A stretch of 64,000 nucleotides of DNA from Nemopilema nomurai (Eukaryota > Cnidaria > Scyphozoa > Rhizostomeae > Rhizostomatidae), in the NCBI GenBank assembly GCA_003864495.1, contig ML133456.1, positions 434,001-498,000 of the forward strand, read 5' to 3'. A program made the translations under genes and the position numbers. Shown in pieces: positions 1-15,900 of this stretch; position 1 is the first letter of the stretch, and every line of letters begins with the position of its first letter. A model generated the notes under the pieces. It ran no database searches. It was given only the letters and a program-made list of their open reading frames with translations, and had not been told where the DNA came from.

Positions 1-2741
1 TGCAAAAAACATGGCTGTTTGCAGTGCGGGAGCAGCGGGTTTGATCTAGAATGATAAATAGTTTTTAATTCATTTGTGTTGAAAAATCTGGACATTTGTT
101 GACTTATCATATCTGGCTCACGGGGTGTACCATATTGGAAATGCGGATCCCAGATGGAAATTGCTATCGAGAGTTTACAGAGGTTTTCAATTCGGTAGCA
201 TGTAGGACTTTGCCTGTCGCTCTGTTCTGCATTCTTCCCTTGTTTTATCCTTTTTGTTTTTTTACCGTGATACGTATCGCATATATTTTGTCATCTCTTT
301 TGACGGGGCTTAAAAATAACTGGATTTCAATAAGCTTCTGATAACCAATTATAGCAGTTATGGAAAAATTTGCTTTTTGTGATGATCTTTTTGAGAAAAA
401 AAATTTGTTTGTGTGACTGTTTTAATTATCACAACACTTGACTGAGGGATAATGGGAGTCAGCACGCTCATGGGGTTGCGGAGCTCAAGACGAAATTGGC
501 AGGTGGTCATGGCCTGGTCTAGTTGCCAGTAGTAATTCTAAAGGACCATTTGGTACCTGTGCTTTGCTGAAAGGGTGCAGAACACCTACCATGCATAGAT
601 GTCAGATAAACAATGAAGTTCTATTTTTGCAAATGGAACATGTGGTTCATTTGTGTAGTGGCTTGTCCTGCTAGCCCATACACAGAGCAACAGTAAGAAA
701 TTTGTCACAAGGGCATAAATATAGAAGGGCATAAATATAGATAATACAGCATTGGAAAAGCATGGATGAATTGAGAAGTTGCATCAGATTATTTATTCTT
801 GTTTTAAAAGGTGTTTGCAAAGGGTATTAGGCTTGTGTTATCTTGGCTTCTGTGTACATCTCTCTCAATCAAAGATTAGCATCTGAACAGTGGATTACAT
901 AGCTTACGATCTAAAAATTCTTAATTCGTAAATCTTATTTTATATTATAGTCTAAAAGCAATAATTTAGTATTTCTTGCCATAGTTTTTTCTATACTGCT
1001 TGATTCCCTCAATGATAAAATATTACAGGGTTGATGTTATTTCATAGTAATTACTCCAATAATAAGTTAATCTCATTGAGCAACTCTCAAGGAAAACAAT
1101 AGTTATACTCAACTTTGTATATTGTGAGGTCAATTCACCAACAATTCCAAAAAGTTTGTCATCATATGGTTATATCAGTATCTCTAATTTGATGACTGAA
1201 AGTGAAACTTGAGCTTTATAGGAGTTATATATTTCTTTTTGACAAGTAAAAATTTAAAGTCACTTGTCAATCATCGACAAACTGCTTATTTTTGTTGTAA
1301 TATTGATCGCTTTTGTTATAAAGCATTTGAGAAATTGTCCTTGCCTTTTGCCCATCTGCTTCAAGGATTTTTTAAATGTGTACTAGAAGCAACGGGAATA
1401 GCTGATACCAAAGGGAGTGAAAGGAGTCCTTAGTTTCCTTTGCTTAACTTGTTGTATTTTCAACATCAAAATCAGTTTGTTAATAGAGTCAACTTTTTTA
1501 ACTGAGCAGGTAAAATGTATAGCATATCATCCATTTGCATACAGATCATCTAGAAAGGCTAGAAAGCATTTGTGGCAATCCCTTGAGAGCTTTATAGCAG
1601 TAAAACAAATACTGAAATGTTTATAATTATGTAGACTTTGTAATTAAGCTTCGATTAATTGGATCATTTAGTTGACAAGCTAATTAACAAGGGTTCCTGG
1701 TTTTGCTTAATGCCAACCAATATTTGTTATCCTTTTTCCAAATATCATCATGGAGGTACAACTCAGGTGTTGCCCTAATGTTAGATGCTCCTAAACCTCA
1801 AAGTAACCTATTCCTTCTAATACTGTCTACAAAGGATGTATTCACTTTCATTCAGTATAGAAATCATTGTTTTTGTGACCAAAGGGAGATGTTGTGGTAT
1901 TTCTTTGTTTCATAAAAGTTTGAGATACACAAAGGTTTTGTAAAATTTGTAAGGAGTTTCTCAGGAAGTGCTTAACTTTGCAAAGTGTTTTGTTTTTACA
2001 ATGATCAATTTTTGAAATTATTTAGTTTATTGTTTATATGGCTGAGGCAATGAACATTAATTTTTATTGTTTCCTCTCAGATTTGCATGGCTATGGGCAG
2101 TGCTAGATCCAATGTCTAACACAACTAGGGTCTTGATATAAATTACAGGATCTCGCTATACTTTGTTCTTTCAAAGTTACATTGCTTAGTATTTAGGTGG
2201 CCTTTGGCTGCACTCCACTTGTGTTTCCTTTGGTCTCACTATTTGTTATCTTGGGACCCCAAACACCAATGACTGCAAATATAGATGGTGACAAAGTTAA
2301 TAGACTGTGTAGAAAAAAGAATTATGTTCTTTTTTGGAACATCACAATGCCTTCTTTGCTTTTCTTTCCATATCTTCTTAGCCATTAAATGCTTGTTATG
2401 TTCAAAATCATACTTTTGGTTTCTTCATATCCATTAACTTTTTCCTTCTGCTCCTTTTGTTAGACATCATCTAGTTATTTAGCTTGTGAAAAACTTCACG
2501 ATTCACTTCCAAGAAAACTTCCAGTACATGTTTTTAAAGTTGTATAGGTTAAATTCTCTGTTTTGTTTGATGACACACAAACTTGTAGCATACAGATTTG
2601 AAGACCTCAAGCTTTTTTACATCACACTATATATTTAATTGTTCTGGCTACAATCATATTAACTCACATAGCTTTCTAAATATGTATCAAAGGTCTTTTT
2701 GAAAAGTTTTGTGCCTCTGACAATTCATCTTGTTTCTCTTA
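1..2741. other. Non-coding spacer / upstream region of SPOP
   Basis: I see no coding exon here. The open frames are short (under 85 codons), AT-rich and of random-looking composition. A 16-bp sequence reading AAGGGCATAAATATAG is directly duplicated near 709-740. The stretch ends in a polypyrimidine tract and AG at 2741, the acceptor of the first SPOP coding exon. One or more untranslated SPOP exons must therefore lie upstream, here or outside the window, but I could not place them. Confidence 0.6.
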
Positions 2742-2751
2742 GGTAAATGGT

Positions 2752-5907
<3,156 letters not shown>

Positions 5908-6170
5908 CTTGTCTCAATTTTTAACTATGTTTGTAAATTTAGATTTGAAAGAATGGCTGTATCTAACTTTGAATACAGTTATCGAGAAAGATTCATATGC
6001 TTGCTAATGTAAACAAAGCTCTCTCGACCGACCGCTTTCCCATGACACAGTTCCATTCGCTGCTTTCAAGGAGTATTATAGCATGAACTTTGGAAATGTT
6101 TTGTTGAATTTTTCTAAGAGTAGGATTATGTCATTGGTCTCAACGTGTCGTTTTCTTATCCCATCCCCGA

Positions 6171-6176
6171 AATAAA
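6171..6176 (+). terminator. Candidate SPOP poly(A) signal AATAAA
   Basis: This is a canonical AATAAA hexamer about 264 nt past the SPOP stop codon, and the first one on the sense strand. The position suits a short 3' UTR. It is only a motif call; transcript ends are not visible. Confidence 0.5.
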
Positions 6177-6179
6177 GAC

Positions 6180-8600
6180 TTGTTAGCAAATGGTAGCCAT
6201 TCCTTAACGTCCTGGCGAACTTTTTCAAAGAAAGGCAAGTGAAATTTGTACTACAGTGAAAAGAAGCGAAAATTATGTTTTAAGTTTTTCACAAACACAT
6301 TCACGAATTAGTCAGTTCAGTACTTAGGTGTGCTTCTAGGATGAGCACCTTGGTTCTATGCTAGGCATGTTTATTTTACAACGTACTTTTGATTGCTTAC
6401 CCAACCTAGACCCACCAACGCAATTCGAACCAATAATGTCAAACGTCTTTCACTATTTAAACCGTAAGTCAGATTTAAGTTGGCGAGTTTTTTCCTTAAA
6501 GCATGCTTTGGAAATATCAGACAAGTCATTAACTAATCTGGATGATATTACATTTTTTATTAGCTGAAGTTTCGTACCCTCCTCTTCCATTGTTTCTCCC
6601 TAACAATAGTTTTAATGTTTATTGATTATCGTGGCAAGTTGTCCAGTTAATCCAAACTTCAGGCACTTCTTAGAACACATTTTTCAGTATTTTCCCCAAA
6701 AGGCAAACTGTGAATTGTTTTTCTATGAAGGCATAATCTGAGTTTCTTATTAAATAGATCCAAGTATAAACGAAAATGAAAACCCTATTTGTAAATCATC
6801 AACCTAATTTGAAAGAGCCTGCATCGTCCTTAAACAGTTTGCTTTGTATATCAGTAGACATTTAAACAAGCTTGCCAAGTCTCAACGATATTTTAGTACA
6901 AAGAGACGACAGTGATTTTTTTCTGCTGCCACTAAATAGCAACTCTAAATATGCCCTTTGTACATAGGATGTCGTGTCAGTTATAAAGGAGATGAAGATA
7001 GATTTTTATTTTAGCTATTTCAGAATCAATGGCGATCGTTATTAGCCTGTGGTGATTTTTCTTTTCATGCCTTAATGTATCAAATGTCGTTTGTGATGTT
7101 TCTTTAACTTAGGCGTATCGAATAGTAACAAAACGTCCCCCTGTCTTAGTCAAGCTTTCCTTTCAATTTCAATCTTTCTTCAAGGTATTACAGATTCCAC
7201 CAGGGTCATTTTGCGACATTAAACAGCATTCATACATGCCTCCCCCTGGAGTTATCCGGCCACCTGAGTCGCTACATTGCCTCGCAAGCAATTATAACCT
7301 ATGCGACATTAATGTACGAATGTTCCCTGTTCGTTTGTATCCCTTGTTGATTGAATCTAAATCAATGGTTTTCCCTTGGGATCTAGACGTGCAAGGGCAT
7401 GAAAAGGAGTGAACAAAATTTTTTAGAGCTGTATCCCTGGGGTGCTTCTGGAATGTCCTTCTTTCCAGTTGCAACTCGTTTCTCAATTCTTTTGCGACAA
7501 GAATAAGCCTGGTTTTGTCACCAACCTCTAAAATTCCGATGTCTACACAGGATGTATACTGCTGCGTTTTGGCATTGAAGCAGCTTGGAACATCTAGCAG
7601 TATTCTCGTATTAAGGCGGGCAAGCATGTTCAACTTTTCATAATTTACGGGGTGAGTCATTGCCGTAAATCGTGCGAAACCAATTTGATTTTCATTTGCC
7701 GTATATAAAATTTTCAGCAGCTACTTTTAAAGTCAGCACAAGACATAAGTAAAGAAATGAGTATTTGGGAGGTTTGGGAGAGAGATGGCTGGCACATCTC
7801 TGCAGTGCCTAGCCATTCCTATGAACGCTGCACATTCTTTAAACTCGTTAAAAATTAAAGCATTCTTAGTGTGGTTCTTTTCCATTAGAAGATTGGGTTG
7901 AGAATTGTTGTTGGCAGAGCTATCAAATCTGACTCTTTAAGTCTAAAACAAGATGTTATATACTTTGACCAATTTACAGAGCAAAAACAATTATAGGTTA
8001 GAATGAAACAAGATATTCAAGGCATTAAGAGTAGAGCAAGGAAGCTTTTTCAATATGGAGTTAACAATTTTATCACTAGTTTATTGATATTTTATACATT
8101 ACATGCAAACTTTCCACAATACCAATGCTCTTAGAAAGTTCCAAATAATAAAGTGATCAAAGAAGGATGAAAAATGTGCACTCCTTGCGAAATCGCCAAA
8201 AACTTTCTTAACATTTCACACAGTTTTTTAATCAATTTCCCTGAAAGGGGATTTATCAGTCATGTCAGCAAGTGGTTATCTGAATTGCAAATTCACAAAA
8301 TACGAAGTTAATCATTAATCTTCATTGAGCTTTGCAAATAAATAATCAGAACAGTCTAGTAGAAAGGTCTGTTTAGAATCAAAATAAGGGGAAGGGGAGG
8401 ACCTGTGGTGCTCATCATAATTTTGATAAAACTACAACAAATGGCATGTCAGGGTTAACCCCAAACATTGCCATTAATATTCTAAAACTTTGTTTTTACA
8501 AATGGCAAAAGTAAGATTTCAACTCAATCGTTAAAATTAATGTATGAATTTTTCTATGTATAAAATCAATTTTCAAAAATATTATTTACAGATCTTGCCA
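6180..8600. other. Intergenic region between the convergent SPOP and COMMD5 genes
   Basis: No recognisable gene. A 122-codon open frame runs on the minus strand at 7292-7660 (about 40% GC, slightly above its surroundings). I recognise no domain in it and see no splice context or homologue. Open frames of this size are expected a few times by chance in 64 kb. The remainder is AT-rich. It should hold the 3' UTR of COMMD5, but no clear signal was found. Confidence 0.5.
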
Positions 8601-11225
8601 TTATGTTTGTATCTTTAGAATGCTATGTTTTTCTAAGTCTTCCATTTCTTTAAGGACAGTTGCCACATTGTAACGAAGTTCGTGGAATTTAGAAACAGGT
8701 ACCTAAAAGAATAATTAGAATTAATAGGTTTACATTGGGTTGACTATTTGAGAAAAACTTTCAAAGTAGCAATAGAGTTTAAAAATATAACATGCAACAT
8801 GTTTCAAAATTTTTGACTGTTAAAGTCCAACATGTATGTATGTACTGATGGGTCCTCATTCGTTGCAGTAAAACAGTTGGGTGGATTTCAATTGTGTTAA
8901 TTGCCCATTTACCATAAGCAACTGTTGCTTGCAGAAAGATATTGCACACATTGGCCCACTGTTAATGCAAACTGCTCTCTTAACAAGAACAAAACATACC
9001 TCAAATGTCTCAGACTTTCCATCATTCAACTTCATTTCCATGAGGATTGTTGGCTCTAATACCCTGTTTAAAACACTGAAAACAAAACAAAGTAACCATC
9101 AATGCCACACAAATATTTTGAAATCATCTCATATAAGAAATTATCAAATTATTTTTTCTTATAAATTTATTATCTCTTATTAATTATCTCGTTTATTAAT
9201 TTATTATCTATTATCTTCAATTCATTTCTTGTCAATTACAATCCAAAAAGTATATAATATATTGTTTTTAGTAGTTCATGGCTCCTTATATTAGCAATCA
9301 ATATAATTTCAGTGTCTCTCTTTGACAATTGATGTACTTAATAACTTTTTCATTGCACATTAGTTTAGAAACATGAATTAAAAGTCTCACCTTGTTGAAA
9401 TTCCCACATCTACTCTCCATCGTAGAGAATCCAGTTTTGGCAGCTGTATTCTGTTCCTAATCAAATTTTCATCAATCTCATGCTGTCTAAAATGCAAAGG
9501 TGGTTTGGAAAAAGAGAGAAATGAATTAAGGAAAATTGTAGGCAAAAAATTTTAGGAAGGACCAATGATATGACTTGATTGATTCAATCAAAAATTTGGG
9601 ATTGATTTCTTCATACAACATGATTTCTTTATACATTCATTAACATAATTTATATTCAATACAAGGCAAACAATTTCATTCCAAAACAGATACTTACTTA
9701 GCACTGAAAATTACACTTGCAAGATCTTCTACCAGTTCTGTGGGGGCCCTAGTGGTCAAAATATTATTAAATGCAGCATATTATGTTTGAAACACCAAAT
9801 TCAAAATATCTAAACACTAAATACTAAGTTTTATTCCTTAAAAGATGAAGTTTTAGAGTCACTTCCTACCATTAAGAAAACAGTGGATACTTCTCAAAGT
9901 AATTAAATACCATATTTAAAATCTTGAAAGTTATTTCAATACAAAACTCCCTTCAGGAGAGCAAAATGTTCAAAATAAGGAAAGTGGATTTATATTTGAA
10001 GGTCAATGCAGTAGGCCTAAAGAAGACAATCAGAAAGTATCAAGTAAGCAAAGTCAAACTTAAAGGAAGGGAAACACCAAGATTTTATGAATGTTGCTCC
10101 TGTTTATTAATCATCATGATTCCTTCAGTTATCAAACAGAACTCACTTTAGCTCAGTTAGCTCTTTCATGAAGATGTCCTTTTTAAGAGAGCCTGGTGGA
10201 AATCTAAAAGCCAATGTCAATATCTGCAATACTCCTGCATATGCTGAAAGAATGATTTCATCACTGACGTCTGTCGGCTTTATAGATTGCAATGTGTTTT
10301 CTGGTATTTCAGTTCCTTCTATATCTTTCATGGCCACTAAAACAATTATTGGGAATTGATTAACATTTTATACAAATAAACAATGCGAAATGATAAATTT
10401 TTGGTTTTTCTCTCAAATAAATGAGAATAAAATGAATTTATGATTATTGCAGCTTACTGTGTTAGTATTTTAGATTTAGCATCAGTACATGTCTAGAGAG
10501 CTATGCAGAAGCAATAAAATACATATATATAATCATTTGAAAAGAGATACAAATCCTAAAATTTATGTTCTACTGCAAACTAAAAACTCTTTCTGTGAAT
10601 GAAGGCTAAACTTGATCACAGTTTGATAATCAATAAATTGGACAAGTTTTTTTTAACTATTTTTCTGTTTGATTCCTTTAAGAATGATAACGTAAATTAT
10701 ATTCATTATTTTCAAATTCAATTCTAAAATTCGATTTTTAACAAACAGCTTAAAATTCTAGTAGCGTGTAATGGTTGGTTATAATCAGTTATAACAAATA
10801 ATGAGAAAAAACATTTACTTCACTAGATGTGCAACGAAATGAACAAGAGAGAACTGAAACGCGAATTAGTTTGAATTTGAGAGTGAGTACAAACTCCAAC
10901 GTATTTTGGGTCAAGCAAAATCACATCTTACCACCAACAGAGATTTCACGAGTCCATATTCAGACTATACATCAATCATTTGATTTAAATGAGGGTTTTT
11001 TCCTCAGATCCGAGTCTGACCTAACTTTGAACCAAATTATTTGTAAATATATTCAATACATGTATAGCCAGGCCATCTACCTTGAATCAGCTTTCTCAAA
11101 ACTCCTCTCTCTAGTTTCCCAAAGCAATGCGCCGTTTTTCGTACAGTTTCTGGAACCTTTGGACCAAAGAATGAGGCACTTTCTTCGAAGGAATGAAGTA
11201 AGGATGTTCCTCTTTCACGCGCCAT
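8601..11225 (-). CDS. COMMD5: COMM domain-containing protein 5, complete, six exons
   Basis: Exons in transcript order are 11225-11081, 10336-10147, 9748-9698, 9486-9391, 9075-9000 and 8702-8601. They join in frame to 219 residues (human COMMD5 has 224). COMMD proteins form the hetero-decameric Commander complex with the CCDC22/CCDC93 scaffold, which recycles endosomal cargo with retriever. The N-terminal helical region contains SFFGPKVPETVRKTAHCFGK and SAYAGVLQILTLAFRFPPGSL. The C-terminal COMM domain (about residues 148-216) has the hallmark LRWRVDVGISTS, then LEPTILMEMKLNDGK, then VPVSKFHELRYNVATVLKEM. The 51-nt third exon is the smallest. Its acceptor (CTAG at 9749) was chosen because it alone keeps frame and restores the residues equivalent to human IPQDLVGDL. 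The start ATG at 11225 opens MARERGTSLL. All junctions are GT-AG. Confidence 0.93.
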
Positions 11226-12949
11226 GTTGATTCTTGTTCCGCAATGAAACAACCTCTTTTTCACTTTTGCACAAAAGAGTTTCTTGATAGAATCTTCGCC
11301 ACTGTTACGTCGTAGTAGTTCAGGCGCTGTACTTTGCCTTTTTTCTCCACAAATGATATATTTGTAGATACAGTGCCGCCTGAATGAAATCCATATGGGG
11401 GAGATGGGAGATGGGCTGCCCCTTGTATTCCTTCGCATTTAGTACACCGTTAGCAGGCACCGCGGAGCAGGGGGGGGGGGGGGCTGAGGGGGCTGTAGCG
11501 GACTGTAAATATTAAGTAAAAAACTACCAATGAAGCCTCTTTTTTTAATGGTTTAGCCACCCCCCCCCACTTTTTTAGCCCCCTCACTTTTCTCAACGCT
11601 CTGCGGTGCCTGGTTAGGAGGGATCACACTTCAGCTTGGCAATTATTGGCGGGGCTCTAGCACCCCCATCCCGACTGGCCTGAGATATAAAATGTGCAGA
11701 TTGTACTAGCAGAATACTTGAGATTCTATTCATGTGGATTGTCCAGGTGAGCCCTGACAAGCTCCCACTACTTTTGGGGGCTACATCAATGGGGTCTTGT
11801 GTACCTTGCACGACCTTTACTCTACAGAAATTTGATCTTAAGAAGACTGTCCAGGAATCAATGAAAGAATTTAGCCAAGAACAGGTTTCAAAAATTGATC
11901 CCATGTGAAGGATTGGAGATGCTCAAGCCCTCTTTTACAACTGAGGTCTTGCGTAGCAAGGTACTGCAAATCCATTTCAAAATCATCTTGATGAAAATCT
12001 TTAGGGAAAGCTGAAACTATTTTGGAAAATAGAGCTCGACAAAATGGCAATAGCATGGAAAAACATTGTAGTGCTAACCCAGGAACAATTAAAAAAATAT
12101 AAGAATTCTAACGCAAAATCACCTTGCTCCAAATTTATGGGGGGTCCCGTTTCCACCTTTCCCCCTAATTCACGGCCCTATTGTCAAATGTGATGTATGC
12201 ACATCAAATTTGACAGGGGAAAGTTAAGGTAGGGCGGAGGGCATGTGCAAGAATGCGTTTAGCACGGGGGTAGCAGAGGTAAACTTATCAGAATATCTTT
12301 TTGTTTCTGTTTTTAGTCTCATCGGAGGCCAAGTGCTTGGTCACGTGTATTCGTGATCAGAAGTGTTTGAAGGTATCATTTCAAGTTGAAAGGGAAAATA
12401 AATAAAAAAGTTACTCCAATCAAAAATAATACCCTAGAGCCGTGTCTAGCTTTTAAAAACATTCTGAGACCCAGAACTTCGTCTCAAACAAGCAATAAAT
12501 AAATATCATGTTAGAACTTTGTAGAGAGTAGGGCGAAACTATTGTGATCCGTATCGATGTCAAACTCTGCTATATAAATCAAGAACTTAGACTTTGAACA
12601 GCAAAGTGAAATCGCCACCAAAAACGTTTCTTCGTGATTGAAACTATCTTTTGTTCTCCCGTCACGTAGTCCCTCCCCTTCTTGAGATGACTTGCCGTTC
12701 TTCCTTGAGGGTGATGTAACTCGTGTCCGGTAAGGTGGGCGTCTCTGGTCTATTGAGCAGAAGAATGTTGACAATTCAAATTAAGGGCATGATTGGTTTA
12801 TTTCATGACAAAAGAACAATAGCAATCGTAAAACCAGCACAATTTTTGGGTATGTCAGGTCAACACGCCCAAACTTTTCACTTCCGTGAGCACGTAAACA
12901 CAACTCAACACGAGAAAAGCCTCAGTGGAGACATTTCAGGAGGGCCAGA
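11226..12949. other. Intergenic region between COMMD5 and the first myosin light chain gene
   Basis: This region is flanked by divergent genes, so it should hold two promoters, but no TATA box or other decisive element is visible. It contains a 159-bp inverted-repeat element (listed separately). Two minus-strand open frames at 11614-11904 and 11871-12056 (96 and 61 codons) have protein-like composition but no recognisable domain. A 14-bp-arm palindrome lies at about 12188-12223. The open frames may be decayed transposon or gene fragments. Confidence 0.4.
11454..11612. mobile_element. 159-bp MITE with 15-bp terminal inverted repeats and GTTAG target duplication
   Basis: The left end CAGGCACCGCGGAGC and the reverse complement of the right end CAGGCACCGCAGAGC match at 14 of 15 bases. 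GTTAG occurs immediately outside both ends (11449-11453 and 11613-11617), which reads as a target-site duplication. The interior holds a long G run and a matching C run that could fold into a hairpin. There is no coding capacity. Superfamily is unassigned. Confidence 0.75.
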
Positions 12950-15900
12950 ATGGATGACATTGACGGTAAGTTCGTCATTTTTTGTACTAGTCCTGACTTT
13001 GACTTAAAACTGACAATGTCATTAACCATTTGACGGATTTGCGTTTCTTGCCATGACCATGTGAAGCGATATCCGGCCTTCCAGTGAGGAAGATATCACC
13101 CTGGGAATAAGTGAGAAATTAGTGACTACCGTGAGAACCGTGGGTCGTTTCTTTCTTTATTAATCGACGAAGCAGGGTCTCCAACCAATTTAATGATCGT
13201 GTTAATTATTGTAATCTAAACAGAGTTGGTTAAATCCTCTTTGTGTTAGGCCCTTTTAGAACATGGCATGATCCTTTTATTGTTCATTGTTAGAATTCTG
13301 TACACACTTCAGGGTATATTTGAATTTCTCATTCAACGGCTTAGGAATAATTTACAACAAAAGAGAAGTTTGTTGATCCTAGCTCCACATACCCGATCTT
13401 CATATTTCATTTCCCCCCAAAAAAACTAATAATTGGCCGTGCAATGATTTCTGTTAGCAAACTCCCGTGGTGTGGCCCAGACTGGAACTTCCTTCCAGAT
13501 TTCTTTTGGCTGAAAGAAGGCTCTTGAAGACGATTTTCTAAGGCACAGACATTTATGTAAGTTGACTAAATACCATAAATCTATGATGACTGTCATGGAG
13601 GGGAACTGGATCAGAATAAGCCATTTTTGTCGCGTGTTATTGTGAAGTTTTGGGCGCTGAGAACGCATCCTGCCCTCTAAACAGTGTCAATTTTGATTTG
13701 ACAAAAAATGTTTTACCAGAAAAGGCATGTGTGTGTTGTAATGGTGTTGTCGATGTAAGGGAAACTTTGTCAACCCTACTGTTCTCTAATGGCATTTAAG
13801 AAAAGGAAAATACCTGGAAGGTAATTTAAACAAGATTACACCAAAATGTATACGATGCTTTGCAAGACCATTTACATTTCAAAAACTCCCGTCCCCCCCC
13901 CTCCCCCCCCCCCCCCCTCCCCCCTCCCTCAATAGTACTGTCCACATTTCACTAGAATTCTCTGCATTGCTCGTTACTCGGGTTGTCAAAAATCAGGGAA
14001 ATCCCCACTGGCACTTGAGAGTCATCCAGTATGATTCTACAACCATTTATATCAATCGCTGCATTTTTATTAAGGGTTATGGAAACAAATCAATTGGCCG
14101 CACCCTTCGTACACCAATTTCTGGAGACTGCAATCTTGAATCTTTTCACAAATTGACTCCCTTCCGTGTGAATTTTGAAGAGAGAATTGTTTACCAACTT
14201 AGCCCTTAGAAGTAAAACCGTTAAATGCCAGGAGAAATTCTTTAGTCAAGTCAGACTTCGCAAAGTTAATCTCATGGCGAATGAAGTAAATTCGCCATAT
14301 TGACAAGAATAAGCCGCGCTCGACATTCCATTCATAGTCTGTCGACTTTTCGGTCATCGTAAAATTAGGCAAATACCTTTAGTATGGCCAGCAGGCTGTG
14401 TTTCCTGAACACTTAGGTTACCCCCTTGCAAGAAATTGTAGCCTACAAATCTGAATTGAAAACTTGTTGTTCCAGGGGGTTTGGATAGGATACATGAAAT
14501 CACGATTAATGAAAGGATCTTATCACATGTTCCTTACTATTGTCCACAATTGGTTGCCAAGGAAGACCTTCACCTGTGGCAATTTAAAGTATTTTCACAA
14601 TATAAGGATTTTAATTTGACTTTTGCAAACCTATTTATCACAATACAATCGCTCTGTATCAGATATATCCTATCAAAGTCAGCCACAAAGGGGTGAATTT
14701 GTGCGTGAAATTGTTCACCATGTGTTATTAAATTCAGAAGATAAAGCTTGGGTGTGGTGGTATGCTGGCACGATCTACTGTTGAGGCTTTAAACTGGGTG
14801 GCAGTCTTCTAGATAGAATTGATCAAATCATGGTTTCCGGTGGATAGTGGATTCAGCGTTCCCAAAGCAAACACTCTCAAAGCAAATTGCTCAGATACCA
14901 TTTTTTGCCCCCCCCTTTTCCCATAAAAGGAGACTAAAAGGACACTTTGTAGTGCTGCACTCGTTTTTCTCAGTGGTGGTGACGGAAGTAAGAAATGAGA
15001 TTACCATCATGCTAATATTTTATTAGGCTTTGTTAGCAATGAGCCATTGCCGTCTACAATCCAACGCCCACTTTTTCGCAATTCCATCGTGGCTTGTAAT
15101 CTTGTTCATTAAAGAACCAGCCATCTAAGAAACTGCCAACAATGTAGATGGCAGTTCACTTCTTGTCTGTTTCTGGATTATTAAATTTTAGTCGGTATTC
15201 TCCTTTTTCTTACCTTGTTTACCAATACCCTGTGTACCAGAGCCACAGAGAAAGCTCGAAAAGAGAGCACGTTCACCAAGGGGGACTGCGGAGGAGAGGA
15301 AGGAAACGAAAGGGAACCGAGGGTAGTTTTCCAATCGCCTTGATGAATCATAAGGAAACTCCCTTTGAGCCTGGAGTTTGTTGGAAAGACATGATTGGGA
15401 GAAATAAGATACGTTCTATAAAGTAATTTGGTGGCGGGGGTGTCTGTTATGTACGCAACGATGTCTGGGGGCGCCTGCAGCAGGGGACAGCGAGAGCCCC
15501 CTTTGCCCTCAGTTAAATATCTAAATTCGTTTGTTTTGTTATTGCGTTGCCATTTTCTTCATACCTTTGCCCCCCCTTTCTTCCTTCCTAAACAAACGAA
15601 GGCGTCCCGGGTCACGTGCTTCAACATTTTGCAGCCATTCTCCCCTTTGCTTGCTGAAGTACCTTCTCGGAAAGGAACGGCAACTTCTACTCACGGTTTC
15701 CCGCGAGTGGAGAATTCGCCCTCATCATTAAACAGGGTAATTGGTATTCTTTTAGTTAACTTTCCACATCTAAGTACGTAGTATTTCGTTATAACAGACC
15801 AGCGAGATGCATTCAACTTGTTTGACAAGCGAGGGGATGGCAAGATTGACAGCAATCAGCTAGGTGATATCTTACGGGCATTGGGCCTAAACCCCACTCA

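Noticed and set aside
7292..7660. 122-codon minus-strand open frame as a gene
   Set aside because: No domain, no splice context and no recognised relative; a few frames this long are expected by chance in 64 kb of this composition. Mentioned only in the spacer entry.
10829..11230. 133-codon plus-strand frame
   Set aside because: It is antisense to COMMD5 exon 1, which has clear homology.
13893..13930. Poly-C tract as a functional G-quadruplex element
   Set aside because: Homopolymer-like C/G runs recur throughout the window without fixed position relative to genes; no reason to assign function here.
15428..15781. 117-codon plus-strand frame before the second exon of myosin light chain copy 1
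   Set aside because: Low-complexity, proline/phenylalanine-rich composition in a GC-rich intron stretch with no homology. It probably reflects repeat sequence; the nearby ATACCCTGTGTACCAGAG resembles a transposon end.
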